NCBI GenBank assembly: GCA_029259675.1 | Contig: JAJDES010000587.1 | Location: 1 to 19,659, forward strand | Source: Planctomycetota bacterium | Lineage (GTDB): Bacteria > Planctomycetota > UBA1135 > GCA-002686595 | Direction: 5' to 3' | Length of the DNA: 19,659 bases | Part shown: piece after piece, positions 1 to 7,137 of the stretch | Layout: the number at the start of each line of letters is the position of its first letter | Position numbering within the stretch: position 1 is the stretch's first letter | Translations under genes and position numbers: made by a program | The notes under the pieces: generated by a model | Database searches by the model: none | What the model was told of the DNA's origin: nothing | The model's input: the letters and a program-made list of their open reading frames with translations, nothing else

Positions 1-263
1 GCTGGGCGATGTGCACGATGGCCATCGTTGTGATCTTCTCCTGTCTGTATACGGGCGTGGGTATCGATTACGGCGAGCACAAGACGTGGCTTTCGCCGCT
101 TTACTTCAGCGTCGTGACGATGACGACGCTCGGCTACGGCGACGTTCTCCCCTCGTCCGTCATGGGACAGGTCGTCGCCATGTTCGAGGTCATTACCGGA
201 TACGTGATGCTCGGTGGACTCCTCAGCATCTTCAGCAACAAAATGGCGTCCCGAGCCAATTGA
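1..263 (+). CDS. Potassium channel, C-terminal part (5' end outside window)
   Basis: The open frame runs in from the left edge (first full codon at base 3) and stops with TGA at 261-263. The visible 87 or so residues hold one outer helix, the pore loop with the selectivity filter TLGYGD in the context TMTTLGYGDVLPSS, and the following inner helix, ending in the short tail FSNKMASRAN. This is the pattern of the two-transmembrane ion channel family (Ion_trans_2, PF07885), which conducts K+ across the inner membrane. No RCK/TrkA-N domain follows the pore helix, so any gating domain would have to lie upstream or be absent. The stop codon is only 2 nt before the start of the HDOD gene, so the two are probably co-transcribed and translationally coupled. 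The Met at base 9 is internal, not the real start. Confidence 0.85.
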   Translation, partial: WAMCTMAIVVIFSCLYTGVGIDYGEHKTWLSPLYFSVVTMTTLGYGDVLPSSVMGQVVAMFEVITGYVMLGGLLSIFSNKMASRAN

Positions 264-265
264 GA

Positions 266-1111
266 ATGAAACTCTTCACAAAGAAAAAGTCCACACAGCG
301 CCTCGACGAGATCCTTAAGGGACAAGAGCCGCCGACATTCCCGCAAAGTGTGATGAGCTTGCTCAAGCTCCTGCGCGACCCGGAATCGGAGGTCGGCGCG
401 ATCGCAGAAGCCCTCAATTGGGACCCGGGCATGATAGTGCGCGTACTCAAGACCGTTAATAGTGCAGCCTTCGGCGCCGTCCGCAAGATCGACAGCGTAC
501 CGCACGCTGTGTCCATGATGGGACGCTCGCAGCTAGAGCAACTCGTGCTGGCAATCGCCGTGAAGGGCGCACTGCCCTCCGCACCGGCGCCGGGCTTCGA
601 GTCGAGCCGCTTTTGGCAAGCCGCTTTCTTTCGCGCCGGAATGGCCCGCGCAATCGCCGAACGGTTGCACCCCGCCGACCAAGCGCGCAGCTTTACCGGT
701 GGTCTCTTGCAAGACATGGCGATCCCATTGCTCGCGCACACCCGACCGGATGACTACGGCAAGGTGCTCATGGAGTGGCACGGCTCGCCGAAGGTCGATC
801 TGCACACCATCGAGAAGGAAGCGCTCGGCTGGAGCCACGACGAGGTCGGCGGCTATCTCGGCACGGACTGGGAACTGCCTGAGAACCTCACTTCGATCAT
901 CCAGGGACACCACGACAACAGCGCCACCGACGCGGAACTCCCTCCGGCATTGCGTCTGGTTGCCCTGCACCGCGAGACCGAACGCGAGTTTGGGATCGAG
1001 GCGATGATTGAAACCGCCAAGACCACGTACGGCCTCGAGGCCGACTGGCTACAGGAGACGATCGCCTCAAGCGAAGAGCAGGCGAATGACCTGTCGCGCA
1101 CGTTCGGCTAA
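266..1111 (+). CDS. HDOD domain signalling protein
   Basis: A 281-residue soluble protein with an HDOD domain over about residues 12-235, the non-hydrolytic relative of the HD phosphohydrolases. Visible family marks are LKTVNSAAFG (61-70), GLLQDMAIPLL (146-156, where catalytic HD proteins and many HDOD proteins have GLLHD) and the pattern E-x7-HDEVG leading to DWELP (183-205). HDOD proteins act in bacterial signal transduction (c-di-GMP, chemotaxis, stress), usually by protein contact rather than catalysis. No GGDEF, EAL or receiver domain is attached. I chose ATG 266, although the frame is open further upstream, because the upstream part overlaps the channel gene in another frame and reads as arginine-rich shadow sequence. 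There is no clear ribosome-binding site, and the TGAGAATG junction suggests translation by re-initiation from the channel gene. Confidence 0.85.
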   Translation: MKLFTKKKSTQRLDEILKGQEPPTFPQSVMSLLKLLRDPESEVGAIAEALNWDPGMIVRVLKTVNSAAFGAVRKIDSVPHAVSMMGRSQLEQLVLAIAVKGALPSAPAPGFESSRFWQAAFFRAGMARAIAERLHPADQARSFTGGLLQDMAIPLLAHTRPDDYGKVLMEWHGSPKVDLHTIEKEALGWSHDEVGGYLGTDWELPENLTSIIQGHHDNSATDAELPPALRLVALHRETEREFGIEAMIETAKTTYGLEADWLQETIASSEEQANDLSRTFG

Positions 1112-1179
1112 GTGCGCTAGGGATTCACACTCCCCTCGAAGCCAAAATCATTAGTGCGTAACGCTCAGACTTTGGCTGG

Positions 1180-1209
1180 GTTCTGCCGACTCGCAAAGTG
1201 GGGCAGAAC
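1180..1209. terminator. Inverted repeat between convergent genes, possible terminator
   Basis: An 8-bp perfect inverted repeat (GTTCTGCC and GGCAGAAC) with a 14-nt loop sits between the convergent HDOD and OsmC-YcaO genes. No run of T follows on either strand, so it is not a textbook Rho-independent terminator. It may still act as a transcript 3' end structure. Confidence 0.3.
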
Positions 1210-1271
1210 GGGAGGCCGAAAAGGAAGCCGAGCGTAGAGGCTTAGGCCAGATACAGCTTGTGCGGCGCTAA

Positions 1272-3476
1272 CTAACGATTGAGTCTTGGATTCGAGCCTG
1301 ACTCGGTATCGCGGAACCGGCTGAGTTTCTCATAGCTCTCTATGAGTCTTAAGTGCTTATCGACGCCGCTTAGATTCATGTCTGTCGGCGTTAGCCCGAA
1401 GAATCGAAGCTCTCCTGAAACGCTGGAGGTCGCATTGCGGAGCAGCTCTTCGCCGTACATTCGCGTGAGATTGGGGATGTAGTTTTCGAGCTCGAGGTCA
1501 TCACGGAGAGTGATATCCAGCACGACATTCAACACTTGGTAGAACTTTCTTCGCGCGGGTACATTGTCGTTGTACAGCAAGAACATCTCTACTGATGCCT
1601 TTGCTTCTGCATGCCTCCCGAGAGCCAGATAGGTTAGACCTTTGAGCTCGCCGATCGTGCATTTGCCCCACGGAGAATGCTCATCGAAGGCAACGCCAAT
1701 TAACGTTGGGATCGGCATTTGTTCATCAAGCTCACTGGCTTCGAACTTTTCGAGCAGGCTCGAAAGCGCTTCGTTGTCGAGCGAGTGAATGTTGATGATG
1801 TCGGACCTGAAGGCGAGCGCCTTGTTGGTATTGTCCCAAACAAGGTCCTCAGCCGGATAGATTTCCGAATAGCCGGGAATCAGGATCCTGCAAGCATTCG
1901 CGCCGAGGTCTTGGTAGTCCGCGATATAGACCTCTTTGCCTAGGTCTTTCAGTATGCCCATCAAGTACTGGTATTCCTGCTCCGTCGAGCCTGCGAAATC
2001 CCAATCAGAAAATGCATGATCGGCGGCTTGGCTAAAGAACTTCCAGGAAACCACCCCACTCGAATCGATGAAGTGCTCAACCATGTTCTCCGGCTCGCGG
2101 ATGGCGAATTCGTTGAACGTGGGCGGAGGGAGGTCATTCAAGCCCTCAAAGCTTCTGCCTTGCATCAATTCCGTCAGGCTTCTTTCTAGAGCCACCTCGA
2201 ACTTGGGGTGCGCCCCAAAGGAAGCGAAAGCGCCGCCGGTTCTCGGGTTCATGATCGCTACGCACATCACCGGGAATTGACCTCCAAGCGAAGCGTCTTT
2301 CACGAAAACAGGAAATCCCTGTTGCTCTAGCTTTGCGATTCCCTCAGCGATTGTCGGAAACCGTTCGATGACATCCTTGGGAACATCGGGCAGCGTCAGC
2401 TCCCCAAGGATGATCTCTTTCTTGACGGCGCGTTCGAAAATTTCGGACAGGCATTGAACGCGTGCCTCATAGCGCGTATTGCCCGCGCTCATTCCGTTGC
2501 TGACGAAAATATTCCCTATGAGATTGGCTGGGATATAAACCGTCTCTTGATCGGATTGGCGGGTAAACGGAAGTGCGCAAATTCCCCGTTCAATCGCTCC
2601 GGAATTGGTATCCACCAGATGGGAAGCTTTGAGTTCATGCTCGTCATCAAAAACCTCCATGAAGTGCTCATCCATCAAACCCGCGGGGATTGAATCATCG
2701 GGCCCGGGTTGGAACCACTTCTCGTCGGCGTAGTGAACGAATTTGGCCCTCGCCCTTTCCTCGCCTAGGTAATAGTCGTTGTAGAAATAGTTATTGCTCG
2801 CTCGCTCTAGGTACTCCCCTAGTGCGGAGCACAGCGCAGCGTTCTTGGTTGCGCCTTTTCCGTTCGTGTAGCACATGGGCGAGTCGGCATCGCGGACATG
2901 AACCGACCACACGTGGGGAACAATATTTCTCCAAGCCGCAATTTCTACTTTGATCCCAAGCGACTCGATGATGGCACTCATCTTGGTGATCGTTTCCTCA
3001 AGCGAGCAGTCCTTACCGGGAATCATGGTGCCCCCGCCGGACTCAGCGTCTCCCTCATAAAGCAGACCTGAGTCCTTGCCCAAAACACTGATGGAATCCA
3101 CTTTGAAAGCCAGTTCGTTTTGAATCACCCGCTTTACCGTGCAGCGATCCATCGCACTGATGATTCCATCCCGGTGCTTCTCAGAAATCCCGTCCGGCAG
3201 CTCAGCCCGAATCCTGAACGTTTGTTGATACCGATTCTTCGGATCAACGATGTTGTCCTGAACGATGCTTATGTCCTCGGTGGGAATGTCCCTGGCATTG
3301 CAATAGACCTTGGCGAAGTAGGCAGCGCAGAGTGCCGACGAAGCTAGGAAGTAATCAAAGGGGTTCGGAGCCGTCCCATCCCCTTTGTACCGAATGGACT
3401 GATCCGCAATGACCGTGAAGTCATCGAAGCTGGCCTCCAGCCTGAGGTTGTCCAAGAATCTGACTTTTACTTGCAT
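1272..3476 (-). CDS. ycaO: OsmC domain / YcaO domain fusion protein
   Basis: A 734-residue protein. Residues 1-130 are an OsmC/Ohr-like domain with both redox cysteines in the expected contexts (Cys50 in SSALCAAYF, Cys112 in DRCTVKRV). About residues 160-590 are a YcaO domain with its ATP-binding signatures: TNGKGATKNAALCSALGEYLER starts at 204 (Glu221, Glu224) and SNGMSAGNTRYEA starts at 326, with Glu345 and Glu348 after it. Residues 600-734 are the helical YcaO C-terminal domain. The length and order fit the marine OsmC-YcaO family (TIGR03549, from memory). Escherichia coli YcaO, which lacks OsmC, assists RimO in beta-methylthiolation of ribosomal protein S12, so that role is plausible here but not shown. 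The product is cytoplasmic, with no signal peptide. A purine-rich stretch (GGGAA) lies about 7 nt before the ATG. The last dozen codons lie in a repeat copy (1278-1310), so the C-terminal tail was probably altered. GC content looks lower than in the flanking genes. Confidence 0.92.
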   Translation of the reverse strand: MQVKVRFLDNLRLEASFDDFTVIADQSIRYKGDGTAPNPFDYFLASSALCAAYFAKVYCNARDIPTEDISIVQDNIVDPKNRYQQTFRIRAELPDGISEKHRDGIISAMDRCTVKRVIQNELAFKVDSISVLGKDSGLLYEGDAESGGGTMIPGKDCSLEETITKMSAIIESLGIKVEIAAWRNIVPHVWSVHVRDADSPMCYTNGKGATKNAALCSALGEYLERASNNYFYNDYYLGEERARAKFVHYADEKWFQPGPDDSIPAGLMDEHFMEVFDDEHELKASHLVDTNSGAIERGICALPFTRQSDQETVYIPANLIGNIFVSNGMSAGNTRYEARVQCLSEIFERAVKKEIILGELTLPDVPKDVIERFPTIAEGIAKLEQQGFPVFVKDASLGGQFPVMCVAIMNPRTGGAFASFGAHPKFEVALERSLTELMQGRSFEGLNDLPPPTFNEFAIREPENMVEHFIDSSGVVSWKFFSQAADHAFSDWDFAGSTEQEYQYLMGILKDLGKEVYIADYQDLGANACRILIPGYSEIYPAEDLVWDNTNKALAFRSDIINIHSLDNEALSSLLEKFEASELDEQMPIPTLIGVAFDEHSPWGKCTIGELKGLTYLALGRHAEAKASVEMFLLYNDNVPARRKFYQVLNVVLDITLRDDLELENYIPNLTRMYGEELLRNATSSVSGELRFFGLTPTDMNLSGVDKHLRLIESYEKLSRFRDTESGSNPRLNR
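1278..1310 (+). repeat. 33-nt REP-like repeat, copy 1
   Basis: This copy shares the core CGAGCCTGACTCGGTATC exactly with the copy at 3846-3878, and 26 of 33 positions overall by hand alignment. The core can fold as CGAG-CCTGA-CTCG. It lies inside the 3' end of the OsmC-YcaO coding sequence and encodes about residues 723-732. Confidence 0.7.
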
Positions 3477-3486
3477 GTTGATTCCC

Positions 3487-3519
3487 TATACGGAGTCAGG
3501 CTCCCGTCGAAACCTCAAC
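3487..3519 (-). repeat. 33-nt REP-like repeat, copy 2 (inverted)
   Basis: Read on the minus strand this matches 26 of 33 positions of the 3846-3878 copy, including GAGCCTGACTC. The stem's outer pair changes from C-G to G-C (GGAG-CCTGA-CTCC), which keeps the pairing. The copy begins 11 nt before the OsmC-YcaO start codon and is inverted relative to the copy at that gene's 3' end. Confidence 0.7.
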
Positions 3520-3582
3520 CGTTGATCTGTGCCGCACTAACTCTGCTTCGGGTTGGCGATACGGTCGATACGGAGTCGATTT

Positions 3583-3615
3583 AATGCAGAGTCAGGCCCC
3601 ACTCCCAATCTCAAC
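3583..3615 (-). repeat. 33-nt REP-like repeat, copy 3 (inverted, diverged)
   Basis: This lies exactly 96 nt beyond copy 2 in the same orientation, with 24 of 33 positions identical to it. Similarity continues without gaps past the unit to the shared AACTCTG at 3539-3545 and 3635-3641, so copies 2 and 3 are parts of a longer diverged direct repeat of about 55 nt. Its stem GGGG-CCTGA-CTCT is still pairable through G-U wobbles. Confidence 0.6.
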
Positions 3616-3673
3616 CCTCGATTGGTACCACACGAACTCTGGCAAGGGCCTAAGAACTCATACGCAAGAGGAC

Positions 3674-3712
3674 ACCTTTGCGTGCCACCTTTGCGTGCCA
3701 CCTTTGTGATTC
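3674..3712. repeat. 13-nt tandem repeat, two full and one partial unit
   Basis: The unit ACCTTTGCGTGCC occurs twice back to back (3674-3686 and 3687-3699), followed by a third copy that starts the same way (ACCTTTG) and then diverges. There are no spacers and too few units for a CRISPR array. Confidence 0.8.
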
Positions 3713-3845
3713 ACCTGCAAATCGGGGCCTCTTTGGAATAATCATCTGTGGAAGAAGGCTATCCGTTTGCGCGATACGACTCGAATGCTAATGCCTGAAC
3801 ATGAGCCGGACTCCTTACGCCTCTCGAGTGCGGAACTTCTCGTCA

Positions 3846-3878
3846 GTTAAGGTTTGGGGGCGAGCCTGACTCGGTATC
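3846..3878 (+). repeat. 33-nt REP-like repeat, copy 4
   Basis: This is in the same orientation as copy 1, with an 18-nt exact core match to it (3861-3878 against 1293-1310). It overlaps the first two bases of the minus-strand stop codon of the upstream coiled-coil gene, so read on the minus strand the repeat starts right at that gene's end. Confidence 0.7.
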
Positions 3879-5544
3879 AGATCTTGTCGCGTAGCAAGTA
3901 CTCGTTCGGCTGCAGCTCTTCGTCGAAGCTGCGCATTGGAACGCCGATGAGTGCATCGCCCTTTTGGTGGTCCATACGGACGTTGATCGGGCGGTCGATG
4001 GCCTGGGCCGGGTTGGCCTTGTCTGCGACGATGAGTCGGATTTGCAGTGTGGACTTGTCGACGAAGTACCAGGTGCCGTTGCTGTACGTCCACTTGGTTT
4101 CGCGCGACCATGCCTCCGAGGGAATGCGCACGGTCAGCAGTTCAAAATCCTTCTCTTGGATCTTCCAGGCACTGACCGCGACGGCGATTGCCTTTTCGCG
4201 ATCAGCCCCAACATAGCGATCGTTAGGGAGCGGGTTTTCGCGGATGATCAGTTCCTTCAGTGAGTCCGCGCGTTGCGCAAGGCTGGCCTTCATCGCGTCA
4301 ACCTCGGCCTGCACTGCCACGGCTCCCTTGGGATCCAGCACGTGGTAGAGCGCGAGCTTGTCGTCCGCCCATTCCATGCGCTGCGGGATGCCCCCGGTGA
4401 ACCACATCGGTTTTTGGTTCTGCACCGCCTCATTCGCGTACTGGTCGGCTTCCGCCAGGTCCTTGCGAATGTCGGCCGGCAAACCGGCCGCTTGCTCTTG
4501 TGCTTTTGCCGTGAAGGCCGCGTGCCCGCCCAAGAAGTTGTTGCCGGCGATCTCGATCTGCTTGCCGAGTTCCGTCTCCTGCTCCATCAAGCGCAAGTAG
4601 GCCTGAGCAATGCGCACGCACTCCGCATTCGCAACTTCCAACTGCCCGTAGGTTTCCGCGGCCGCCGCCCGCTGCTCGCGAAATAGATAGTCCAAATTGT
4701 TGTAGGCTCGGGACAATTCACTCAGGCGATTGAGGTCTTCCGTGTACTTCGGATAGTTGGCCGGGTTGATCAGGTTCATCAGCTGCGCGTGCAACGGCTT
4801 GAAGTAAGCCTCCGCTCTGTCGACGCTACTTCTTGCGTTGGCAAGCCGCTGCCCCGCTTCGGCAACTCCCTCTCCGTTCGACGGAATCTTGGCGAGCCCC
4901 GTCGACACAAAACCCGCCTGCCTGCGCGTCTCCTTGATCTTCTCCATCGCGCCCGCGGTTTTTCGATGGTTGATCGTCAGCTGATCTTTCACCGGGCGCA
5001 GGGCCTCGATCAGATTCGTCAACGAAGCCGTGTCCGCTTCCACGCGGCGCAAAGTGAATAACGTGTTTTTGAAGTTGTCCGCGTGCGGGTAGCCGAGCTT
5101 GACCGTCTTGGGTTTGTCCGTATCCGGTTTCGGATCGGGAGCGGGGTCCGGTGTCGGCGACGGAGTAGGAGTCGGCGCAGGTGCGGGCGGCGCACCGGTC
5201 AAAATGTCACTGAGCTTCTTGTGGAGTTTGACCGCTTCGTTGTAGCGCTTTGTCGCTTCCGCAACGCCCGCTCCCGACAAGCCCTCCAACTTCTTCTTGG
5301 CCGCCTCTATGTCCCCCAACGCTCCATCGAGGCGCATCTTCGCAAGCTTCGCCGCCGAACCCTTCGGCGGACTCTTCAAGTGACCGATCGACCCATCCAC
5401 CAATTCCAAATTGGATTCCGCACGTTTCAAAGACGAGTTCGCACTCGCAACATCCGCCGCCGTATCCGCCCGTGCCGCAGGCGCAAGCGAGGTGACGATG
5501 AATAGGCAAGCAAGTGAACACAGCGAACGCAGCAAGGTGGACAT
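3877..5544 (-). CDS. Secreted coiled-coil protein of unknown function
   Basis: A 555-residue protein I cannot assign to a named family. An N-terminal signal peptide is clear (MSTLLRSLCSLACLFIVTSL, then APAARA before DT, predicted cut after residue 26), so it is exported. Residues 30-115 are helical with alternating charge. Residues 118-146 are a Pro/Thr/Asp-rich linker (repeated TP, SP and DP steps). Residues 150-435 are a long helical, probably coiled-coil, region. Residues 440-555 form a mixed alpha/beta C-terminal domain with aromatic strands (WTYSNGTWYFV at 485-495). The frame is open 56 codons further upstream, but Met57 is chosen because it begins the signal peptide. The layout suggests a periplasmic or cell-wall protein with two helical parts joined by a flexible linker. 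The M19 dipeptidase lies 215 nt upstream on the same strand, and the gap leaves room for an independent promoter. Confidence 0.8.
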   Translation of the reverse strand: MSTLLRSLCSLACLFIVTSLAPAARADTAADVASANSSLKRAESNLELVDGSIGHLKSPPKGSAAKLAKMRLDGALGDIEAAKKKLEGLSGAGVAEATKRYNEAVKLHKKLSDILTGAPPAPAPTPTPSPTPDPAPDPKPDTDKPKTVKLGYPHADNFKNTLFTLRRVEADTASLTNLIEALRPVKDQLTINHRKTAGAMEKIKETRRQAGFVSTGLAKIPSNGEGVAEAGQRLANARSSVDRAEAYFKPLHAQLMNLINPANYPKYTEDLNRLSELSRAYNNLDYLFREQRAAAAETYGQLEVANAECVRIAQAYLRLMEQETELGKQIEIAGNNFLGGHAAFTAKAQEQAAGLPADIRKDLAEADQYANEAVQNQKPMWFTGGIPQRMEWADDKLALYHVLDPKGAVAVQAEVDAMKASLAQRADSLKELIIRENPLPNDRYVGADREKAIAVAVSAWKIQEKDFELLTVRIPSEAWSRETKWTYSNGTWYFVDKSTLQIRLIVADKANPAQAIDRPINVRMDHQKGDALIGVPMRSFDEELQPNEYLLRDKI

Positions 5545-5586
5545 GGTGAATTCTCGAATCAGGGATGAGCGGTGGAGCGAGAGCAC

Positions 5587-5592
5587 ATTGTA
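5587..5592 (-). promoter_or_regulatory. Possible -10 element for the secreted coiled-coil gene
   Basis: TACAAT on the minus strand (5 of 6 to the TATAAT consensus), about 43 nt before the chosen start codon. No good -35 hexamer is seen at 16-18 nt spacing, so this is weak. Confidence 0.25.
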
Positions 5593-5759
5593 GGCAACTT
5601 CAAGAATGCAGCCACGCTCCGCGGTAGAGAAGCTCGAAGTGAGTGGGGGCCAAAACTGGGTTTCTGACAGTTCCGACGGAGAAATCAACGCTAATCCCAG
5701 TGCGCAACTCACTTCATTCTCCGGTCGAATTAGGCTTAGTAGCCTTCCGGCAGGGGCAA

Positions 5760-6995
5760 TCAGTTCGTTGCTTGCTGAGCGGCGTATTGCTCTACGGCTT
5801 CGAAGACGCGTAGGACGTTGCCGGATGCGATCAGCTTTAATTCGGCCTCGGTGTAGCCGCGACGCATGAGTTCTGCGATCAAGGTCGGGAATTGGGAGAC
5901 GTCTTCGAGTCCGGTGGGTAGTGTCGGGCCGACGCCGTCGTAGTCGGAACCGAAGCCGACGTGCTCGACACCGACGAGATCGACAACCCGATCGATGTGG
6001 TCGGCGACGTCCGTGACATCGGCGAGAACCCTTGGGTTCTCGAGGTCGTATTCCTTTACAAAGTTGCGCGCAACTTCACTATCGCGCTCGACTTCTTGGG
6101 CTGTGCAAAATTCGGTGATGGCGGCCCGGCGGCGCTCACCGTAGCGGCGGAAATCCTCTTGGATAAACGAGGATCCGAAGTTGATTTGCACGACGCCGTC
6201 GCGATCGGCCAGCGCGATCACCATGTCGTCGCTCATGTTGCGCTCGAAGTCCGGCGTGAAATGCCGCAAAGACGAGTGCGAGGCGATCACGGGCGTTTGG
6301 GAGAGATCCATCACCTGCCAGAAGCTGTCGTCGGAAATGTGACTCACGTCGATCATGATTCCGACGTCGTTCATGCGCCGCACCATTTGGCGGCCGAATT
6401 CCGTCAGGCCCCTGTGGGTATGGCGCTCGTCGTAGGAGGAATCACAAATGTGATTGTCCTTGGAATGGCAGAGCGTGATGTAGCGAATTCCGCGACCGTG
6501 GAAGTAGTCGATATTGTCGAGCTTGCCTTCAATCGGACTACCGTTTTCCATGCCCATCAAGAGCGCGATTCTTCCAGTACCGAAGAGTCTGTGCACGTCT
6601 GAAGTGGAAGTCGCCACTTCGAATTTATCGGGAGCGTCGGCGGCAATCTTCTCGACCAAGTCAATCAACTCGTCGGCGATTTGCTTAGCTTCGCCCGCGG
6701 CTTCCGCTGCGGCCGGCACGAAGATCGACATGAAGGGAGCGTCCAAACCGCCCTCGATCGCGCGCGGGTAATCGAAGTCCCCGCCCGGCGTGCGGACAGT
6801 GACGTCTTCGGGGTTGCTGCGCAGCCGGTAGGGCAAATCGATATGCCCATCCAAGATGATGGTTTCGTGCGCTACCCGCTCGGCTTCGGCGCGCAATTCC
6901 TCCGCTCCGAGATGGTCGAAGCTGGGGCTGGACGGGCTTGCGGCGCAGGCGACGCACAGGAGCAAACCTGTGACGCTGAGGATCTGTCGATTCAT
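5760..6995 (-). CDS. Membrane dipeptidase, peptidase family M19 (lipoprotein)
   Basis: A 411-residue zinc dipeptidase of the renal dipeptidase family, which cleaves dipeptides including D-residue and dehydro forms. The metal ligands are all present: His51 and Asp53 in DGHIDLP, bridging Glu150 in LMGMENG, His219 in IDVSHISD and His240 in VIASHSS. The catalytic Asp351 is in GFGSDYDGVG. The N-terminus (MNRQILSVTGLLLCVACAAS) is a signal peptide with a probable lipidation cysteine at 17. The lipobox is weak because position -3 is Cys, so lipid anchoring is likely but not certain. The start is Met36 of the longest open frame, since upstream codons precede the signal peptide. The enzyme would act in the periplasm on peptides or peptidoglycan-derived dipeptides. 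It lies between two same-strand genes with gaps of 215 and 142 nt, so a tight operon is unlikely. Confidence 0.93.
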   Translation of the reverse strand: MNRQILSVTGLLLCVACAASPSSPSFDHLGAEELRAEAERVAHETIILDGHIDLPYRLRSNPEDVTVRTPGGDFDYPRAIEGGLDAPFMSIFVPAAAEAAGEAKQIADELIDLVEKIAADAPDKFEVATSTSDVHRLFGTGRIALLMGMENGSPIEGKLDNIDYFHGRGIRYITLCHSKDNHICDSSYDERHTHRGLTEFGRQMVRRMNDVGIMIDVSHISDDSFWQVMDLSQTPVIASHSSLRHFTPDFERNMSDDMVIALADRDGVVQINFGSSFIQEDFRRYGERRRAAITEFCTAQEVERDSEVARNFVKEYDLENPRVLADVTDVADHIDRVVDLVGVEHVGFGSDYDGVGPTLPTGLEDVSQFPTLIAELMRRGYTEAELKLIASGNVLRVFEAVEQYAAQQATN

Positions 6996-7137
6996 GGGTG
7001 AGAGGGTAGCGCTCAATTTATGGAGCGGGGCAACTGCGTGGCATTTGTTCCCGTCCCACCAACAAGTGAACGGAGATGTCGGGCCGCGAGCAAACGGCAC
7101 AGGCGAGCTGCCAAGCCTTCGCGCAGGACGACGCTGA

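Larger units (their letters stand above)
3477..3876. other. Gene-free, repeat-rich intergenic region
   Basis: About 400 nt without a credible gene. It holds the upstream region of the OsmC-YcaO gene, repeat copies 2 and 3, a 9-nt tandem duplication (CGATACGG plus one base) at 3557-3574, a 13-nt tandem repeat at 3674-3712 and most of repeat copy 4. The 62-codon open frame at 3553-3741 runs through the repeats, has no ribosome-binding site and shows no protein-like composition, so I do not call it. Confidence 0.7.

Noticed and set aside
11..265. N-terminal extension of the HDOD frame across the channel gene
   Set aside because: It is Arg/Asp-rich shadow sequence of the channel gene in another frame; the HDOD domain begins shortly after ATG 266.
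1278..3519. Insertion sequence with terminal inverted repeats
   Set aside because: The ends are inverted copies, but the enclosed gene is not a transposase, no target duplication is visible and related copies also lie outside the unit.
3487..3641. Integron attC sites flanking the OsmC-YcaO gene
   Set aside because: The GTTRRRY / RYYYAAC core sites do not fit, the element is shorter than usual attC sites, and there is no integrase in the window.
3674..3712. Possible CRISPR array
   Set aside because: 13-nt units are directly adjacent without spacers, and there are fewer than three full units.
5961..6602. 213-codon frame opposite the dipeptidase
   Set aside because: Antisense to the M19 gene with all metal ligands; no independent signal.
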